Source of the DNA: Rusavskia elegans
Taxonomy: Eukaryota; Ascomycota; Lecanoromycetes; Teloschistales; Teloschistaceae
Direction of reading: 5' to 3'
DNA length: 64,000 bases
NCBI GenBank assembly: GCA_011316305.1
Contig: SAUG01000118.1
Span: 124,001 to 188,000, forward strand
Within the stretch, counting starts at the first letter, position 1; each line of letters begins with the position of its first letter. The notes under the pieces were generated by a model, which was not told the origin of the DNA, did no database searches, and was given only the letters and a program-made list of their open reading frames with translations. The position numbers were made by a program, and so were the translations under genes. Positions 21,087 through 33,019 of the stretch are shown piece by piece.

Positions 21087-23346
21087 CTACAATTCGTCAT
21101 GTCCACTCGGCTCATCATCATCCTCAGCGCCGCCTTCCGTGGGTGGCGCCTCGCCGCTCCCATACAATTTACTCGTGATGGGGTAGGCGACGTTGCTGAG
21201 CTTCTCCTTTTGCTCCTCGAAGTCCTCGGTCGTGGCGGTCGCGCCATTCTCCTCCAGCCATTCGGTGGCTTCCTTGACGGCGTCAAGAAGCTGCAACAAT
21301 TGTCAGTACACCTCCATATGCAAATCAGTCTTCTGGGAGCACCTACGGTTTCTTTGTCGTCCTCATCAATCTTGCCACCCAGACCTTCCTCATCATTGGC
21401 CTGATTCTTCAAGCTGAATGCGTAGTTCTCAAGACCGTTTCTGGCTGTGATCTTCTCAGCCGTGGCCTTGTCCTCCTCGGCGAATTCTTGAGCCTCGGCG
21501 ATCATACGATCAATCTCTTCTTGAGAGAGACGGCCCTTGTCGTTAGTGATGGTGATACTCTCAGCTTTGCCGGTGCCCTTGTCGCCGGCTGTGACCTTGA
21601 GGATTCCGTTGGCGTCGAGTTCGAAAGACACTTCAATTTGAGGAACACCACGAGGAGCTGGCGGGATGCCAGTAAGATCGAATTTGCCGAGAAGATTGTT
21701 GTCTTTGGTCATGGCGCGTTCACCCTCGACTTAAGGACAAAGTTAGCAATGGGACTGTGACACGCTGATAGTGAAAACACTTACAGACTTGGATCAACAC
21801 GACTGGCTGGTTGTCGGCAGCCGTCGAGAAGATCTGGCTCTTACGAGTAGGGATGCTGGTTCCACGTGGGATTAATTTGGTCATGACGCCACCAGTAGTC
21901 TCAATACCCAGGGTCAACGGGTTGACATCCATGAGAATGACCTCCTTAGTTCCTTCGGCGCCAGACAAGACACCACCCTGGACGGCTGCACCAAAAGCAA
22001 CAGCCTCATCGGGGTTAATGTTTTTGCTAGCCTTCTTACCTCCAAAGAAGTCTTCCAACATTGACTGGACCTTGGGGATACGAGTGGAACCGCCAACAAG
22101 AACGATGTCGTTGATTTCGTTCTTCTTGACTTTACCGTCTTTCAAGACCTGCTCGACCGGTTTCAGGGTCTTCTTGAAGAGATCCATGTTCAATTCTTCA
22201 AATTTGGCCCGAGTCAGGGTTTCCGAGAAGTCCTGGCCTTGGTGGAAACTTTCGATTTCGATGCGAGTGGACATTTGAGAGGACAGGGTACGCTTGGCCT
22301 TTTCAACCTCACGCTTGAGTTTACCCATGGTCTTGAGATCCTTGGTAATGTCGACGTTGTTCTTCTTGTTGTACTGTTTGGCGAAGTGCGTGATGACTCG
22401 TTGATCGAAATCCTCACCTCCCAGATGGGTGTCACCGGCGGTTGCCAAGACCTCGAAAACACCGTTGTCGATTGTGAGTAGGGAGACATCAAAAGTTCCT
22501 CCTCCAAGATCGTAGACGATGATCTGACGTTCATCACCGGTCTTGTCCAATCCGTAAGCGATGGCGGCCGCGGTGGGCTCGTTGACTACACGGAGTACGT
22601 TCAAACCAGCGATGATGCCGGCGTCCTTGGTGGCTTGTCTCTGGTTGTCGTTGAAGTAGGCTGGGACGGTGACAACGGCGTTGACGACTTTCTTCCCGAG
22701 ATAACTCTCGGCGATATCCCTCATCTTTCCAAGAACCATGGCGGAGACTTCCTCAGGGGTGAAGGATCGGTCCTTGCCGCTCACCTCGACGGTGACCACG
22801 GGCTTGTCGTTCTTGTTGGTGACACGGAAAGGAAAGTGTTTCATATCGGACTGGACATCCTTGTCGGCGAACTTGCGCCCGATTAAACGCCTTGGAGGAT
22901 TGTCAGCTTTTCTGCAAGCCTAAAGGAGGAATCGGGTACTCACTTGACGTCGTAGATTGTCCGTCGAGGATTGGCGGCGTATTGATTCTTGGCGGCGTCT
23001 CCGACAAGTCTCTCTTCATCGTTGAAGGCGACGTATGAAGGTGTAATTCGATTTCCTTGATCGTTGACCAGAATTTCGACTTTGCCATTCTGCATCACAC
23101 CGACACATGAATAGGTGGTTCCCAGATCGATACCGATGACTGTTGGCATTTGGTCAGTAATTCGGCTGTCGTTGAGCCTGAATTGGTGAGGAACGTACCG
23201 TCACCAAGATCTTCTCGTAAAGGGGCTTGTTCATCTTCTGCGCGGACAGTCTGGACTAAGGCCAGGGGGGCGACGAATACGAGGAGGAGGTAGAATATGG
23301 TGGTCCAGGCGAGAGGCGAAGAGGCTCCTCTTGACCGGCTGGCCAT
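21087..23346 (-). CDS. KAR2: ER chaperone BiP/Kar2 (HSP70)
   Basis: Five exons (23199-23346, 22944-23139, 21785-22890, 21347-21729, 21087-21290) give 678 residues. A signal peptide ([20 protein letters not shown]) opens the protein. The ATPase domain has [33 protein letters not shown] and [15 protein letters not shown]. The substrate-binding domain contains [20 protein letters not shown] and [15 protein letters not shown]. The protein ends in HDEL, the ER-retention signal. BiP drives translocation, folding and ER-associated degradation and is normally induced by the unfolded-protein response; no response element was identified with confidence upstream. This core gene is surrounded by transposon remnants and pseudogenes. 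Confidence 0.97.
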
Positions 23347-24082
23347 TGTGGAAGACTGTGTAAGGATAGAAGTTCAGGGATGTTGCACAAAGCAGGGGGT
23401 TATCTGCCGACTAAAGAAATGAAGCAGTCTTCAGGACTGAGAGCACCTGTACCTGTAAACGAAGGCAGTGAGGTATTGCTCGACTCTTGGAGTGATAGGT
23501 GTCGAGTGGTGGTGATGGAGAAGTGCAGAGAGAAGAGTGTCTCAAGTACTTCAAAGAAAGTGTATTGAAGATGTGGCCTCTTCACCACTTTTTTAGACGA
23601 AACGGCCACTTGTCATGAACCCGATCCGGTCATTGGTCGCTTTGGGCGGAAGTAGCCGCAAATTGACTAAGCGCCCCTTTGCCGACCACTACCCGTAAAG
23701 TATCAGACATCTATCTGTATCCCAGCATATGTGTCGTGCGTGTCATGAGACTCTCTGTAGCCTAGGAGGACGCCGTTTGTCTTACCATTTGAGTAAGATA
23801 GGTGTCCTCTACCAGGCCAACTGACTCACATGCGAACTTGGCAAGAGATCTGCTAGCTGCACCCGAGCACCCCTACGACAGGACAAGAGGACACGAGGGG
23901 CACGCGGAGAATTTGTGTTGGCGGCTTCAAAGTCTATTTCCACCTCACATCAGGGCAGAAGATCTTTCTGGCCTCGTGGACTCATTCTCAGGAAACCAAC
24001 CAAATAAGCTACCCTTCTTCTCTCTCACCCACAACATTATTGCAAACATCTGGGCTTATTATACCCATCACAGAACAGTCCG
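23347..24082. other. BiP upstream region, no clear gene
   Basis: The right part holds a plus-strand open frame (23802-24086, no ATG at its 5' end) reading ...LLAAPEHPYDRTRGHEGH..., which I could not assign. The left part is the BiP promoter. The prenyltransferase relic on the minus strand ends at 24083. Confidence 0.35.
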
Positions 24083-24440
24083 CTAGATCCTCAACTTTTC
24101 CACCACCATCTTCAACAACGGATTCTCCACCCCATCAACCCCCTCCAACCCCTCAATCTCCGCATCACTCCCTTCTCCAACTCCCTCAACTTCCCCCTCG
24201 TCGCCTCCATCGCGCCCGCCTCCTCTAACAGCTTCAAAATATGCTCCTTCGTCTGCCTCTGCAAAGCCTTCTGCCCCCTCAACACCGCCCGCTGCCGAAA
24301 CATACCCATGATCTGTTCCGCCGCCCCTTGTCTTTCTGCGCATACATGACCAGGCAGTAAGAGATCCTGCCCTCGTCTAGATCCTCGCAGAAGCCTTTTT
24401 GCTCTCTGTATTCTGGGGAGCTGAGGTTGATGTAGTCATC
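24083..24440 (-). pseudogene. C-terminal relic of geranylgeranyl-diphosphate synthase
   Basis: Reading the minus strand from 24440, one frame gives [20 protein letters not shown], the second Asp-rich region and following block of trans-prenyltransferases (the GGPPS subtype has NKGFCEDL-like strings). A second frame continues RGQKALQRQTKEHILKLLEE and AGAMEATRGKLRELE. A third frame supplies the tail EGVDGVENPLLKMVVEKLRI before the stop. All three are in the same order as in the enzyme, so at least two frameshifts separate them. The N-terminal two-thirds, including the first DDxxD, is missing; the upstream side runs into a dispersed repeat. The active enzyme makes the C20 precursor of diterpenes. 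Confidence 0.75.
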
Positions 24441-24568
24441 AATTGCAATAAGAAGTATCGACAGTCGGTACCTCGATGTTGGATTTCGATCAACGATTGC
24501 CTAGAACTTGCTACGTAGCTGCTGATGCAACTACAAGACAATGATCGATAAGGAGTAGATTTATGACT
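24441..24568. repeat. Dispersed repeat, also near 43865-43960
   Basis: The segment CGGTACCTCGAT..GGATTTCG..ACGATTGC..AG..GTAGCTGCT..CTACAAG here at ~24455-24525 has a clear counterpart at 43880-43950 on the same strand. A shorter related stretch (GATTGCTTAGCTGTCGC) is near 24866. It adjoins the truncated end of the GGPP synthase relic. No termini were defined. Confidence 0.5.
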
Positions 24569-24757
24569 TTGCCTCAGTACTCAGACCTCATAAAACATAA
24601 AATTTAAAATTATGGTGCCAAGTCTCCTAGCGGCAGACTAAGAAACTGTTCGAGCGCCCAAGGCTTCCGTATCTAGCCTAATAAGGCTAGGGTATTAGCT
24701 AGATCGGCTGAGACCTATAATTGTGACGCATGCAGATCTGAGAACTGAGGCTTAGGG
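24569..24757. mobile_element. Relic with hAT-like terminal inverted repeats
   Basis: The left end TTGCCTCAGTACTCAGACCT and the right end AGATCTGAGAACTGAGGC are inverted repeats (16 of 18 matching in the core) and are very close to the ends of the 1603-bp element at 19135. No 8-bp direct repeat is preserved at the flanks. It is non-coding. Confidence 0.5.
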
Positions 24758-25288
24758 ACCTGTTTGGTCTTCGCGGAAGATTCCGCCCAAAACCCCCCTG
24801 AATGGGAGACCAGCAGGCGAAGGGATCGGTTGCAAATCACCGCTACTACAGTTCGTTCTGAAGATTGCTTAGCTGTCGCTATACAGCTGTGACTCCGTGG
24901 AGCCACAATCCGTGGTTACAAGGAAGGTAAGGTACTCGGCTCCTAGGGACTCGTTTAAAGGCTGCTGTGAGGCCCACATTGCGAGCGATTCTGTCAAGAC
25001 ATGGGGGCGCGTCTCGATCCACAGTAGTGCTCAGTCCTAGTGGAATACTTAGCCGCCATGCAAGGTGAGTAAGGCATCCCACGGGCAGCGTATTTCTGCT
25101 GATCATCATGCAGCATTGTGGCATGGAAAGGATGATCAGAGAAGCGGATCATATGCACAAGACGCAATCCCTACTGCCAAGCACTGCACCTTCGAGGTGC
25201 AAATAGTGGGACCTAAGGATTTAAACGTAGTGTGTCCTCCACCTTCTGGAGCAGTTCCATCAGTCCAGCAACCTTGAAAGGACTTCCA
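24758..25288. other. Intergenic, promoter side of the first P450
   Basis: Only short frames without recognisable domains are present. The segment at 24860-24890 resembles part of the dispersed repeat noted at 24455 and 43880. Confidence 0.4.
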
Positions 25289-27037
25289 ATGTTCATTCAT
25301 ACAGTCTATAACCAGCACGCTGATTCTTTCCGATACTGCTGTAGCTCCCTTGGTATGGCGTGGCTACTGATCTCAATTGTTGCTACGGGGTGTTGGCTGG
25401 TTCCCTGGTGCTATCTCAAAATAACCCAGGATACCAGAGAACCGCCAGCAATACCTCATGCAATACCCTATATTGGGCACGTCGTCCAGCTGCTACGGTA
25501 TGGGTCAAGATATTACAACATGATGAGGTCAGTATCAGACTCCATTGATGACAGGACATTAGTACTCAGGCTAGGATAGTGCAAAACACAAGATACCAGT
25601 GTTCACACTTCGTCTCCCGTGGAAGAGATTATACATTATAACCTCTCCTGAAGTGGTGGCAGCGATCGATCGCCAACCAAAGACGCTATCTTTCGGCCCG
25701 TTAGCAATTGAGTTTACGAAGCGAATTGCAACGCCCAGCAAACAAGCGCACGACGTTCTAACAGAGGACTTCCTTGCCGGAAAGGGAACACGGAGCTTTT
25801 ATGCCGACAGAGTACGAACTATGAATGCTGCCTTGGGCCCAGGTACGGGTTTGGAAAACACCACTTCCGAGATGTTGAGCAACTCTTTGCAACTCTTGGA
25901 CTCCACTCATGCGCCCACGAGATACCCGGAGGTCGATCTCTTCTCGTGGACAAAAAGCCTAGTCACGCAAATTAGTACGAATGCGATCTATGGGTCTAGG
26001 ATGAATCCATTCAAAGATCCTTCAGTCGAGTCGAGCCTGTGGTAAGCGCTCATGTTTGTCCAGCTATTGCGTCTTGAAGACAGTTCTTCTGTATCCATGT
26101 TTCGGAGAATATCACGACTAACACCTCCTGCAGGGCTATCGAAAAGGACCTCACACAACTTGGGTCAAGTCGCTTTCCGAACATCCTATGCCCCAAAGGT
26201 CATCAGGCTCGCATTAAATTTTTCGCCGCTTTCAAGAAGTACTACGAGGCAAAGGGTCACGAGGGTGCCTCTCGTTTGATACAAGCCCGCTTCGAATTAC
26301 AGAAATCATACAAGATGAGCGAGGAAGACATTGCACAGTGTGACATCAACGTCTGCCTTGGCCTCTTGATCAATACTGTACCAGCTACTTTCTGGACGCT
26401 CTATCATGTATATTCACAACCGTCATTGCTGCAGGAAGTAAGGACAGCTATCACCTCTCATGTCCAGGTATCGGCAGATGGTCTCACTCGCAACGTCAAT
26501 ATCGCAGCTGTTGCCGCCCACTGTCCTCTCATAGACTTCATCGTCCAAGAGACACTTCGAGTACATTCTGCCAACAATTCGCCACGCTATGTCCTGGAAG
26601 ATACTGTCTTGAATGACAAGTATCTCTTGAAGCAGGGCTCTGCAGTCCTAATACCTTCCAGCGAATTGCACAGAGCAAGCTCGTACTGGGGTGCTACTGC
26701 CGAAAACTTCGATGCGAGGAGATTCTGTGCAAAGAAGACGTCCGACAACAAGAAGCCTGGTTCGGTCTTCAGACCTTGGGGCGGTGGCACGTTCTTATGC
26801 CCCGGCCGCTTCCTTGCGAAGAACGAGATCATTATCATGTTCATCATCATGGTACTCAAGTATGATATGGAGACTTTGGAAGGAAGGCCTTGGTTGCCGC
26901 CGTCACACCATTGGAATCTAACAGCCTCGATCCTAGCTCCAAAACAGGATGTCCGTGTCAACATCCGGGAAAGGGAAGGATACGGATCTACGTGCTGGAA
27001 ATTCGAGTGGAATCAGGCCAATGGTTCTGAGCTCTAA
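25289..27037 (+). CDS. Cytochrome P450, fungal CYP7/CYP8-like
   Basis: Exons 25289-25527, 25580-26041 and 26134-27037 encode 534 residues with matching phases. The N-terminus has a membrane anchor (MAWLLISIVATGCWLVPW). A proline-rich hinge follows (REPPAIPHAIPYIGHV). The I-helix region lacks the common AGTET string and reads NVCLGLLINTVPATFWTLYH. The ExxR motif is ETLRVHS. The heme loop FRPWGGGTFLCPGRFLA contains the cysteine ligand. The sequence resembles fungal P450s related to CYP7/CYP8 (oxysterol/prostacyclin-type) families. Substrate is unknown. It sits beside the GGPP synthase relic and upstream of a transporter, suggesting a former role in secondary metabolism. A second P450 of similar type lies at 40237. 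Confidence 0.9.
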
Positions 27038-27882
27038 ATCCAATCAAGGTCTGGAGCATCTGCTGTCTTTCCCCCGGGTCAGAAAATGGTGTCGTGCGGA
27101 TAGGTCAGCAAACTCGCTACAAGGGTATCCTAAGGAGTTCCCCATTGGCTGCTTCTCACATGTTAGAAGGATGTAATCAGTCAGTTTGTTGAGGCTCGCA
27201 CTATTATGTCAGATAATGAGGGTTCCTGATCAATTGTCGGCCATAACCAATGATTCAATGAGACTGCGTCCGCGCCCCCAATGCGTCTGCATAATGGTCA
27301 ACTGTGGGGCCATCCCATCAGGAGACACAACTGGTCAGCGGTGTGACCTGGGGATTTTTCCTGTGCAACCCACGACTGCAGCGCAGTGTTTTCAAAACAT
27401 ACACCAAGTGCTAACCGACAATGATGCAAGAAGAGATGCTGCGTCGAAGATCGAAGCATCAGGTGAGACCAAGCCGTAGCTGAAGCGGTACAGGCTCCTG
27501 CAGCAGACTGCATGCACAGGTATGCATGTACCGCTGAAGGCTCCAGCTGAACGGCAAAGCCCGCTCTGCACGTAGCCTTGCAGTGTCGGGAAGTGGCACC
27601 ACCAACTCGAGTCGGGGGCGATCTCTATTTAGCCTCGAAACTTTATGTGCGGTCCTCTTGCAACCACATCCAATTCTCGCGGCGTGTGCGTATTCAGGCA
27701 AAACACATTCAGGCAACCGCAAGTGATACGTGAGCTGAAATGGACCACCAATGGGTGTTCCCATGGATCGATGATCTCTGTGCGGCGCAGAACTGCACGA
27801 AATCCCCGTTGGCAAAAGTGCCATCCGCACTTCACTCATCTGTCTGCCCTTTTCTAGTCTGATCTGACCAAGCTCGCCAGAC
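27038..27882. other. Intergenic, nothing recognised
   Basis: Open frames on both strands have no resemblance to known proteins. No repeat was noticed. Confidence 0.4.
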
Positions 27883-28254
27883 ATGGATCTCTCCCTCGTA
27901 TCGAGGCTGCCACCACCATCGAGCAAGACGGTGCGATTTGTCTCTCCTCGCAAACCCGAGCCACTTAGGATCCTCCGCCGAGTACTGATTGCTGCGACTG
28001 CTGCCATTTTTGTGATGAGGAATCTCCCTCACATGGATGACAAAACACAACGCTTGCTTTGGTATGATTGTAAGCAAGGGTTTCTCGTGTTCAAGTGGTA
28101 CATGGACGCTGACTCGCTCAGATGTGTGCTTGTTCAATATTGTAAGTATGCCGAGTGTTATAACACTGTCTCGACCATGCTCAACGGGCTTTTCTAGCTT
28201 GGTGTTTGGTGTATCAACTGGCTATATGCTCGGTCAGTGTCTTAGGAAGACTTG
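27883..28254 (+). CDS. Possible small membrane-associated protein, two exons
   Basis: An ATG at 27883 opens a frame beginning MDLSLVSRLPPPSSKTVRFV, followed by a hydrophobic stretch (ILRRVLIAATAAIFVM). A strong donor (GTAAGTATG) near 28141 and the acceptor TTTTCTAG ending at 28197 would splice it to a hydrophobic second exon (WCLVYQLAICSVSVLG). Without the splice the frame ends at 28197. No family is recognised. The position, between a P450 and an MFS transporter gene, is the main reason to note it. It could equally be chance. Confidence 0.3.
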
Positions 28255-28441
28255 AAGAAAGGGGGTGGTGACGTTTATTGGGAGGACTCGATTTCGGGTG
28301 CACGATTCATATTCAAGATTGTTCCGATATCAATCATACCATACGTGACTCCAGAAACGGTAGCAAGATCACTATTCTTATTATTCCGCTCGCCTTCCAC
28401 ATTACATTTTGTCGCAAAGCTCAACCGTAGTAGATATAACA

Positions 28442-30486
28442 CTAAAGTAAGGTTTTCGAACCAGTCAACTCGGACAAACTGTGCGCCGTTCTCTCATCTT
28501 GACTTCTGTCTGGCTCGGCTTCTCTGGCATCCGCGATTTCCTTTGAATTCAACCACTCCATCGCGAGCGTGCAAGGCACAGCCATACATACCATGGCGAG
28601 TGCTAGGAACATGGTGCGGGTGACTGCCAAGTTCCATACCCCGCGTAGAATATCAAGATCCTTGGGTGATAAGGCCGAATGCAATGAGCTCGTCGGGCCT
28701 GTGGCTATCATTGTTGCAGCGAGGCCGTTGGGGAAGTCGTGTGGAATTCTGTTGACGAATGTGCTGAGGGTAATCGTTTGGCCAATGGCAATAGATATGG
28801 CACTTGGACGACATGTTAGTGCCATGATCTCTAAACGGCGTTTGGGTGTAACGTACCCGCCAAGCTGCCAGGCAAAGACCGCGATTGCTGTGATGTGAGC
28901 AGAGATTCTAGAAATGGACATTTGAAGGTTTACCATTGCCGGTCGGAACGTCGTCTTGACTAGATGGCGTAACAACAATATTAGCATCAAAGATTTCCTG
29001 ATAGGCTCGCTCCAGTATGGCTTACCTCAAAACGACTTGCACAGCAGTATAGGGAAGCTGCATAGCCATACCCAATCCGAGACCGGTTGCTACCAACGAA
29101 GCAGCCCAGAAGACGGTCGTTGATGTCGTGGTTAACCGAGTAAGCAAAGCCACCCCACAGACACCAATCAGATCGCCTACGACCATGTAAGGTACCTATA
29201 ACTTGTCAGCACATGACGGAGTCCACTTTGACTCGAACCATATGGATCGTACATAGTATCCCCACTTGGAAACCGCAGCACCGGTCAATATCAGTGCCAA
29301 CATCTGAGGTATGAGGAGCGGGATCTGGCGGATACCACTCGTCATTGCGTCAACGCCTTTGACGGCTTGAAACCAAAAGGGGATGTAGAAGCAGACCTAT
29401 AGATTCTATGAGTCATTAACTCGAAAATACTTCAAGGAGAAGGGAGACCTACCACATAGGTAGTCGCGCCCAAGGAAAACAAGACGCCTGCGCCCGCGAG
29501 TATCGAGCGTTGTCGTAGAACTCGGAGGGGTATTGTGGCTTTGTCCCCTAGCTTTGCTTGTATATATAAGAAGACGGAGATCAACAAGCCGGAGGCGATC
29601 AACAATCCTATGATAGTAGCAGACTTCCAGGGACGTGACTGTCCGCCCCACTGTAAAGCCAGGAGCAGACAGCAAACAGCTGCGATGAACAAGACGCAGC
29701 CTAGCGGATCCATATAGTCCAGCTTTCTTCTCAGCGGCAGCTTCCTGGTTTGACTGTCGGTGTCGTCGATTCGCAGGAACATGAAGAGAAGCACAAGAAC
29801 CACGGCCCCTAATGGGACGTTGCTACGTGCACGTCAATAATGGTCCCGTGGCTTTCTAGCTTGAAGACCGTGGATACGTACATCCAGAAGCACCACCTCC
29901 AAGTGGCGTGTGTTGTGAATACACCCCCTAGGATCGGACCAATGCATACCGTCACCACGAAAACGCTGATGACAACACCCGTGTACAGCGCTCTCTTCTG
30001 CAATTCCACAACGTTCCCAATGACAGCCAGTGCCCCTTGTAGAATACCAGCAGCACCAAGCCCGGCAACAGCACGACCGCATATGAACATGGACGAGTTT
30101 CGGGCCGCGGCACAAAGAATAGATCCCACTGCCGAAAGAATTGTATCAGTATCGGCAGATCGGTCACGTATATATGGGGAACAGACATTCGAAGACTACG
30201 ATACAGCTCCTGTAGGTGTTCTCGATGTCGAAGAATTTGTAAAGATTGCCGAAAGCTGGTTGGAAGGCTGTCACGGTCAACAGATACGCGGAGCCATACC
30301 ATGCAACGTCTTCCAGCGTATGAAACTCCGAAGCTATCTGAGGTACAGCGACATTGATGATATTCGTATCAAGAGCCATGACGAAGGCTCCCAAGTACAG
30401 TGATAAGATCACCGTAGCCAGACGCCATCCCCTGAGGTACTTGGTTGCCAGAGGTTGTAGTGCCTCAAGACTCTCTTGATAAGCCA
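28442..30486 (-). CDS. MFS drug/metabolite efflux transporter, DHA2 type
   Basis: Several exons on the minus strand, separated by short introns, encode a 14-helix type transporter. The start is MAYQESLEALQPL at 30486. The first helix carries the DHA2 motif MALDTNIINVAVPQI, followed by VAWYGSAYLLT. The second block reads FICGRAVAGLGAAGILQGAL and VCIGPILGGVFT. The central loop has RKLDYMDPLGCVLF. The last exons hold STFVNRIPHDFPNG and a cytoplasmic tail rich in Glu/Asp. Such transporters export toxins, drugs or secondary metabolites at the plasma membrane. Its neighbours (P450s, methyltransferase, hydrolase) fit an export role for a local product. Exact exon borders near 28990-29210 were not fixed. 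Confidence 0.88.
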
Positions 30487-30876
30487 TTATGGCAGTCTCC
30501 GGAGTTGGTAGGACTCCGGTCAACCAACTTTGGGGGTTATCAGCAGTTGTAAGGTTGCGCCAACCTAATTGGTGTACATCGAGAGTAAAATGTATGAAGA
30601 CTGGTCACGAAGTTTTGTGTGGGCAAGTATAACGAGCGCTGGACGCACTGCTCTAGACCATCCACAAGCCAAAAGTCTTAATCATCATCGAGGTACAAAA
30701 GAGATCATCATGTGAAGAGAAGGAAGAATCGCTCAGACCATTGGACAGATCCGATATGCATCGTTGCTTGTGAAGCAGCGGCATCAGTGACCTGAAACCA
30801 AGTGATCCTACTACTCCATGGCATCTACATGCATGAGCTGTAGCGAGAGAGGGACGACAATACTCACTGTGCCATT

Positions 30877-31390
30877 CTAGGGCAGTGTTCCGGCAATGCA
30901 CAAGGCTCTCAAATAGACTCGTAGCCCGATGCCATGGCCCCTACTACATCTACAGTGAAGGCTCGGGAACTTGATGATCTCGGATCGCCTGATGTTGGCG
31001 ACAACTTTGACTTCCTTGTCAAAATGGTTCGCCACGGCCAAGACCGGAGGTGATGCATAAGGGCTTGCAGTACGCCCGATGCACATAAGTCCCGAAATCT
31101 CGGATCCCAGTGGCATGTATAGCCGACTTGCTGCGGCTCCCGGTTGATTCGTTGATTGCTCGTAGCCAGTCAGCAGGTTGGGGGCTGCCTTGTTGATCAT
31201 GCACATCGCCAACCATGCAGGGTCTTGCATGAGCAGCTGAACGTCGTGGCGCACTAGGTGAGCTTGGTATTTGGCCTTGACACTAGAGAGCAAGTCGTAC
31301 ACGTATGATTTTGACAGTACCGGACAGAATACGCACGAGCCGTGTACGCTCGGAAGGGAGGAATGGAACTGTGTGTGCTTTCACCAATTG
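30877..31390 (-). other. Open frame of unknown nature
   Basis: A minus-strand frame of more than 140 codons reads through KSYVYDLLSSVKAKYQAHLV, LLMQDPAWLAMCMINKAAPN and VLAVANHFDKEVKVVANIRR to a stop at 30877. It has no ATG at a plausible 5' end, so an upstream exon would be needed. The composition looks protein-like, but I do not recognise the family. It lies between the MFS gene and the rhodopsin-domain gene. Confidence 0.3.
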
Positions 31391-31667
31391 GAAAGAGCTC
31401 AGATTATGATAGTCATACCACGGTGAGGCTCTCCGAACGCTATCGCTAATATGTCTTTCAATCGAGTAGAACTAGTGCGCTGAGTCTATTGAAAGTTCAG
31501 GCCAGCAATTGATCGGGATTTGGACAACGGAAACGGACAATACTGGAGATGATGGATGGCAGCGCCGGGGCCCCTAACGAGTCGGCCGGACAGGGCATTC
31601 TGTGTTCCCCCCCAGTTTACACTTTTCGAACGATGCGTTATGCGATGCTCGATCAAATACCTCGGAC

Positions 31668-33019
31668 CTAACGCGTCGAAGCGGATTGTCCATGGATCTG
31701 GAAGGTGCTACCGTATGCAGCTTTACTACCAGGATTGTAGTCCGCATTCATAGCTTCGGATGAAACGCCCACGTCGTGGCTCACATACACCTTCTCAAGC
31801 GGAACTGTGTCATCATGTGACATAGTTGAAAGTGTTGTGCCAAAGATCGATTTTTGACCGAAGGAAACTTTGAAAGTCGAAGGTACTATTGACGGCAGGG
31901 ATAATTTGGACCGAAGATTGGACAATAGCTTTTGGCGGATTGGGCTCTGGGCAGCAGCTGGAGCAACGTAGCGTGGTTTATCCTGCTTCATGAACAGCTG
32001 GCGAAAGGAAGCTAGACAAGATATGATGATCGCTATCAAGGGTTAGCTGGCTCTTATGTCGGTGTTGGTTTAGATGTATCGCATACCAACTCCCATCTCC
32101 ACATGGGCCCACAGGAAAAGCCAGGTCTGGTCTGCTTGAATCGTGGCTGAGGTCCGTGTTACAGCTACGCGGACTATCGATACGAGCATAACAAAGATTG
32201 TGAGAGAAAAGATGCCTAGCAAGGCGAGCTTCTGTCCCAGTGGCATTTTGACATTCCAGAGCAGTAAGGCGGGAATCGTCATGACTTCCATGTTTAGCCC
32301 ATGTAAAAGAAAATTGCAAGGGTAAACTTACTCATTGCATCGGTGAGGACGTCGATAACGCAGTTGTAGACAAAAGTCTGATGTTGAAATCTCAATGCCG
32401 AGGTTTTGTTACACTCCGCTAGATCACTGTCAGCTCAAGCTACGATGCAAATTAGGTGTCCCTTACAGAAGATATACTCCAAGGGTTTGAGCATACAAGG
32501 CCATCCCATCGACCCGATGAGAGTGATCCAGACAGCGACATTGAGGACAAAGACAACCCACCACCAGACGCGAAATCCCCTAACCTTAGCCCCTAGTCTT
32601 CGGAAGAAGAAGAGGAAAGATAGCTTGACAGCGAACAGACAGGTGTAGAAACTGATGATGATAGCAGGCATGATCCGGAAGTAAAGTTTCTGTCTGTCCA
32701 TAATCTCTGGCGTTGGGAGTATGATCTGCGAGATTAATTTGTATTGGTCATACAATGCCTTGATGACCGTTTGCCATATAATGGCGGTAGAAAGGAGCAA
32801 CGACCAGGAGAGCAGGACCAGAGCGTCATCGATCCAGAGCCTTCCAAATGCTTTGATACGGACGAAGATACGAAATGCAACAAACAATGCAGAGACGGCA
32901 GTGGCTCCCCATAAGGTACCCTAAGCACTCATCAGCGTAGAGAACCGCTTCTGACGGTCCTGACTCACCATGAAAGCTTCTTGGGTAACTTTTGGGGTGA
33001 GAAGCATTGATGAAGCCAT
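31668..33019 (-). CDS. Rhodopsin-domain integral membrane protein (Pth11-like)
   Basis: Starting at the ATG at 33019 (MASSMLLTPKVTQEAFM), a 48-nt intron leads to GTLWGATAVSALFVAFRIFV. The next helix contains LWIDDALVLLSWSLLL, the typical 'DD' of the fungal rhodopsin domain (PF20684). Further helices follow: FYTCLFAVKLSFLFFFRRLG, WWWVVFVLNVAVWITLIGS and LALLGIFSLTIFVMLVSIVR. At least two more introns separate the last helices and a Ser/Thr-rich cytoplasmic tail. Members include Pth11-related receptors and many membrane proteins of unknown role in fungi. The extracellular CFEM domain of true Pth11 is absent. Function is inferred only at the family level. Confidence 0.8.

Noticed and set aside
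23802..24086. Open frame as a possible N-terminal part of the GGPP synthase (APEHPYD string)
   Set aside because: It is on the opposite strand to the C-terminal relic, starts without ATG and does not match the first Asp-rich region.
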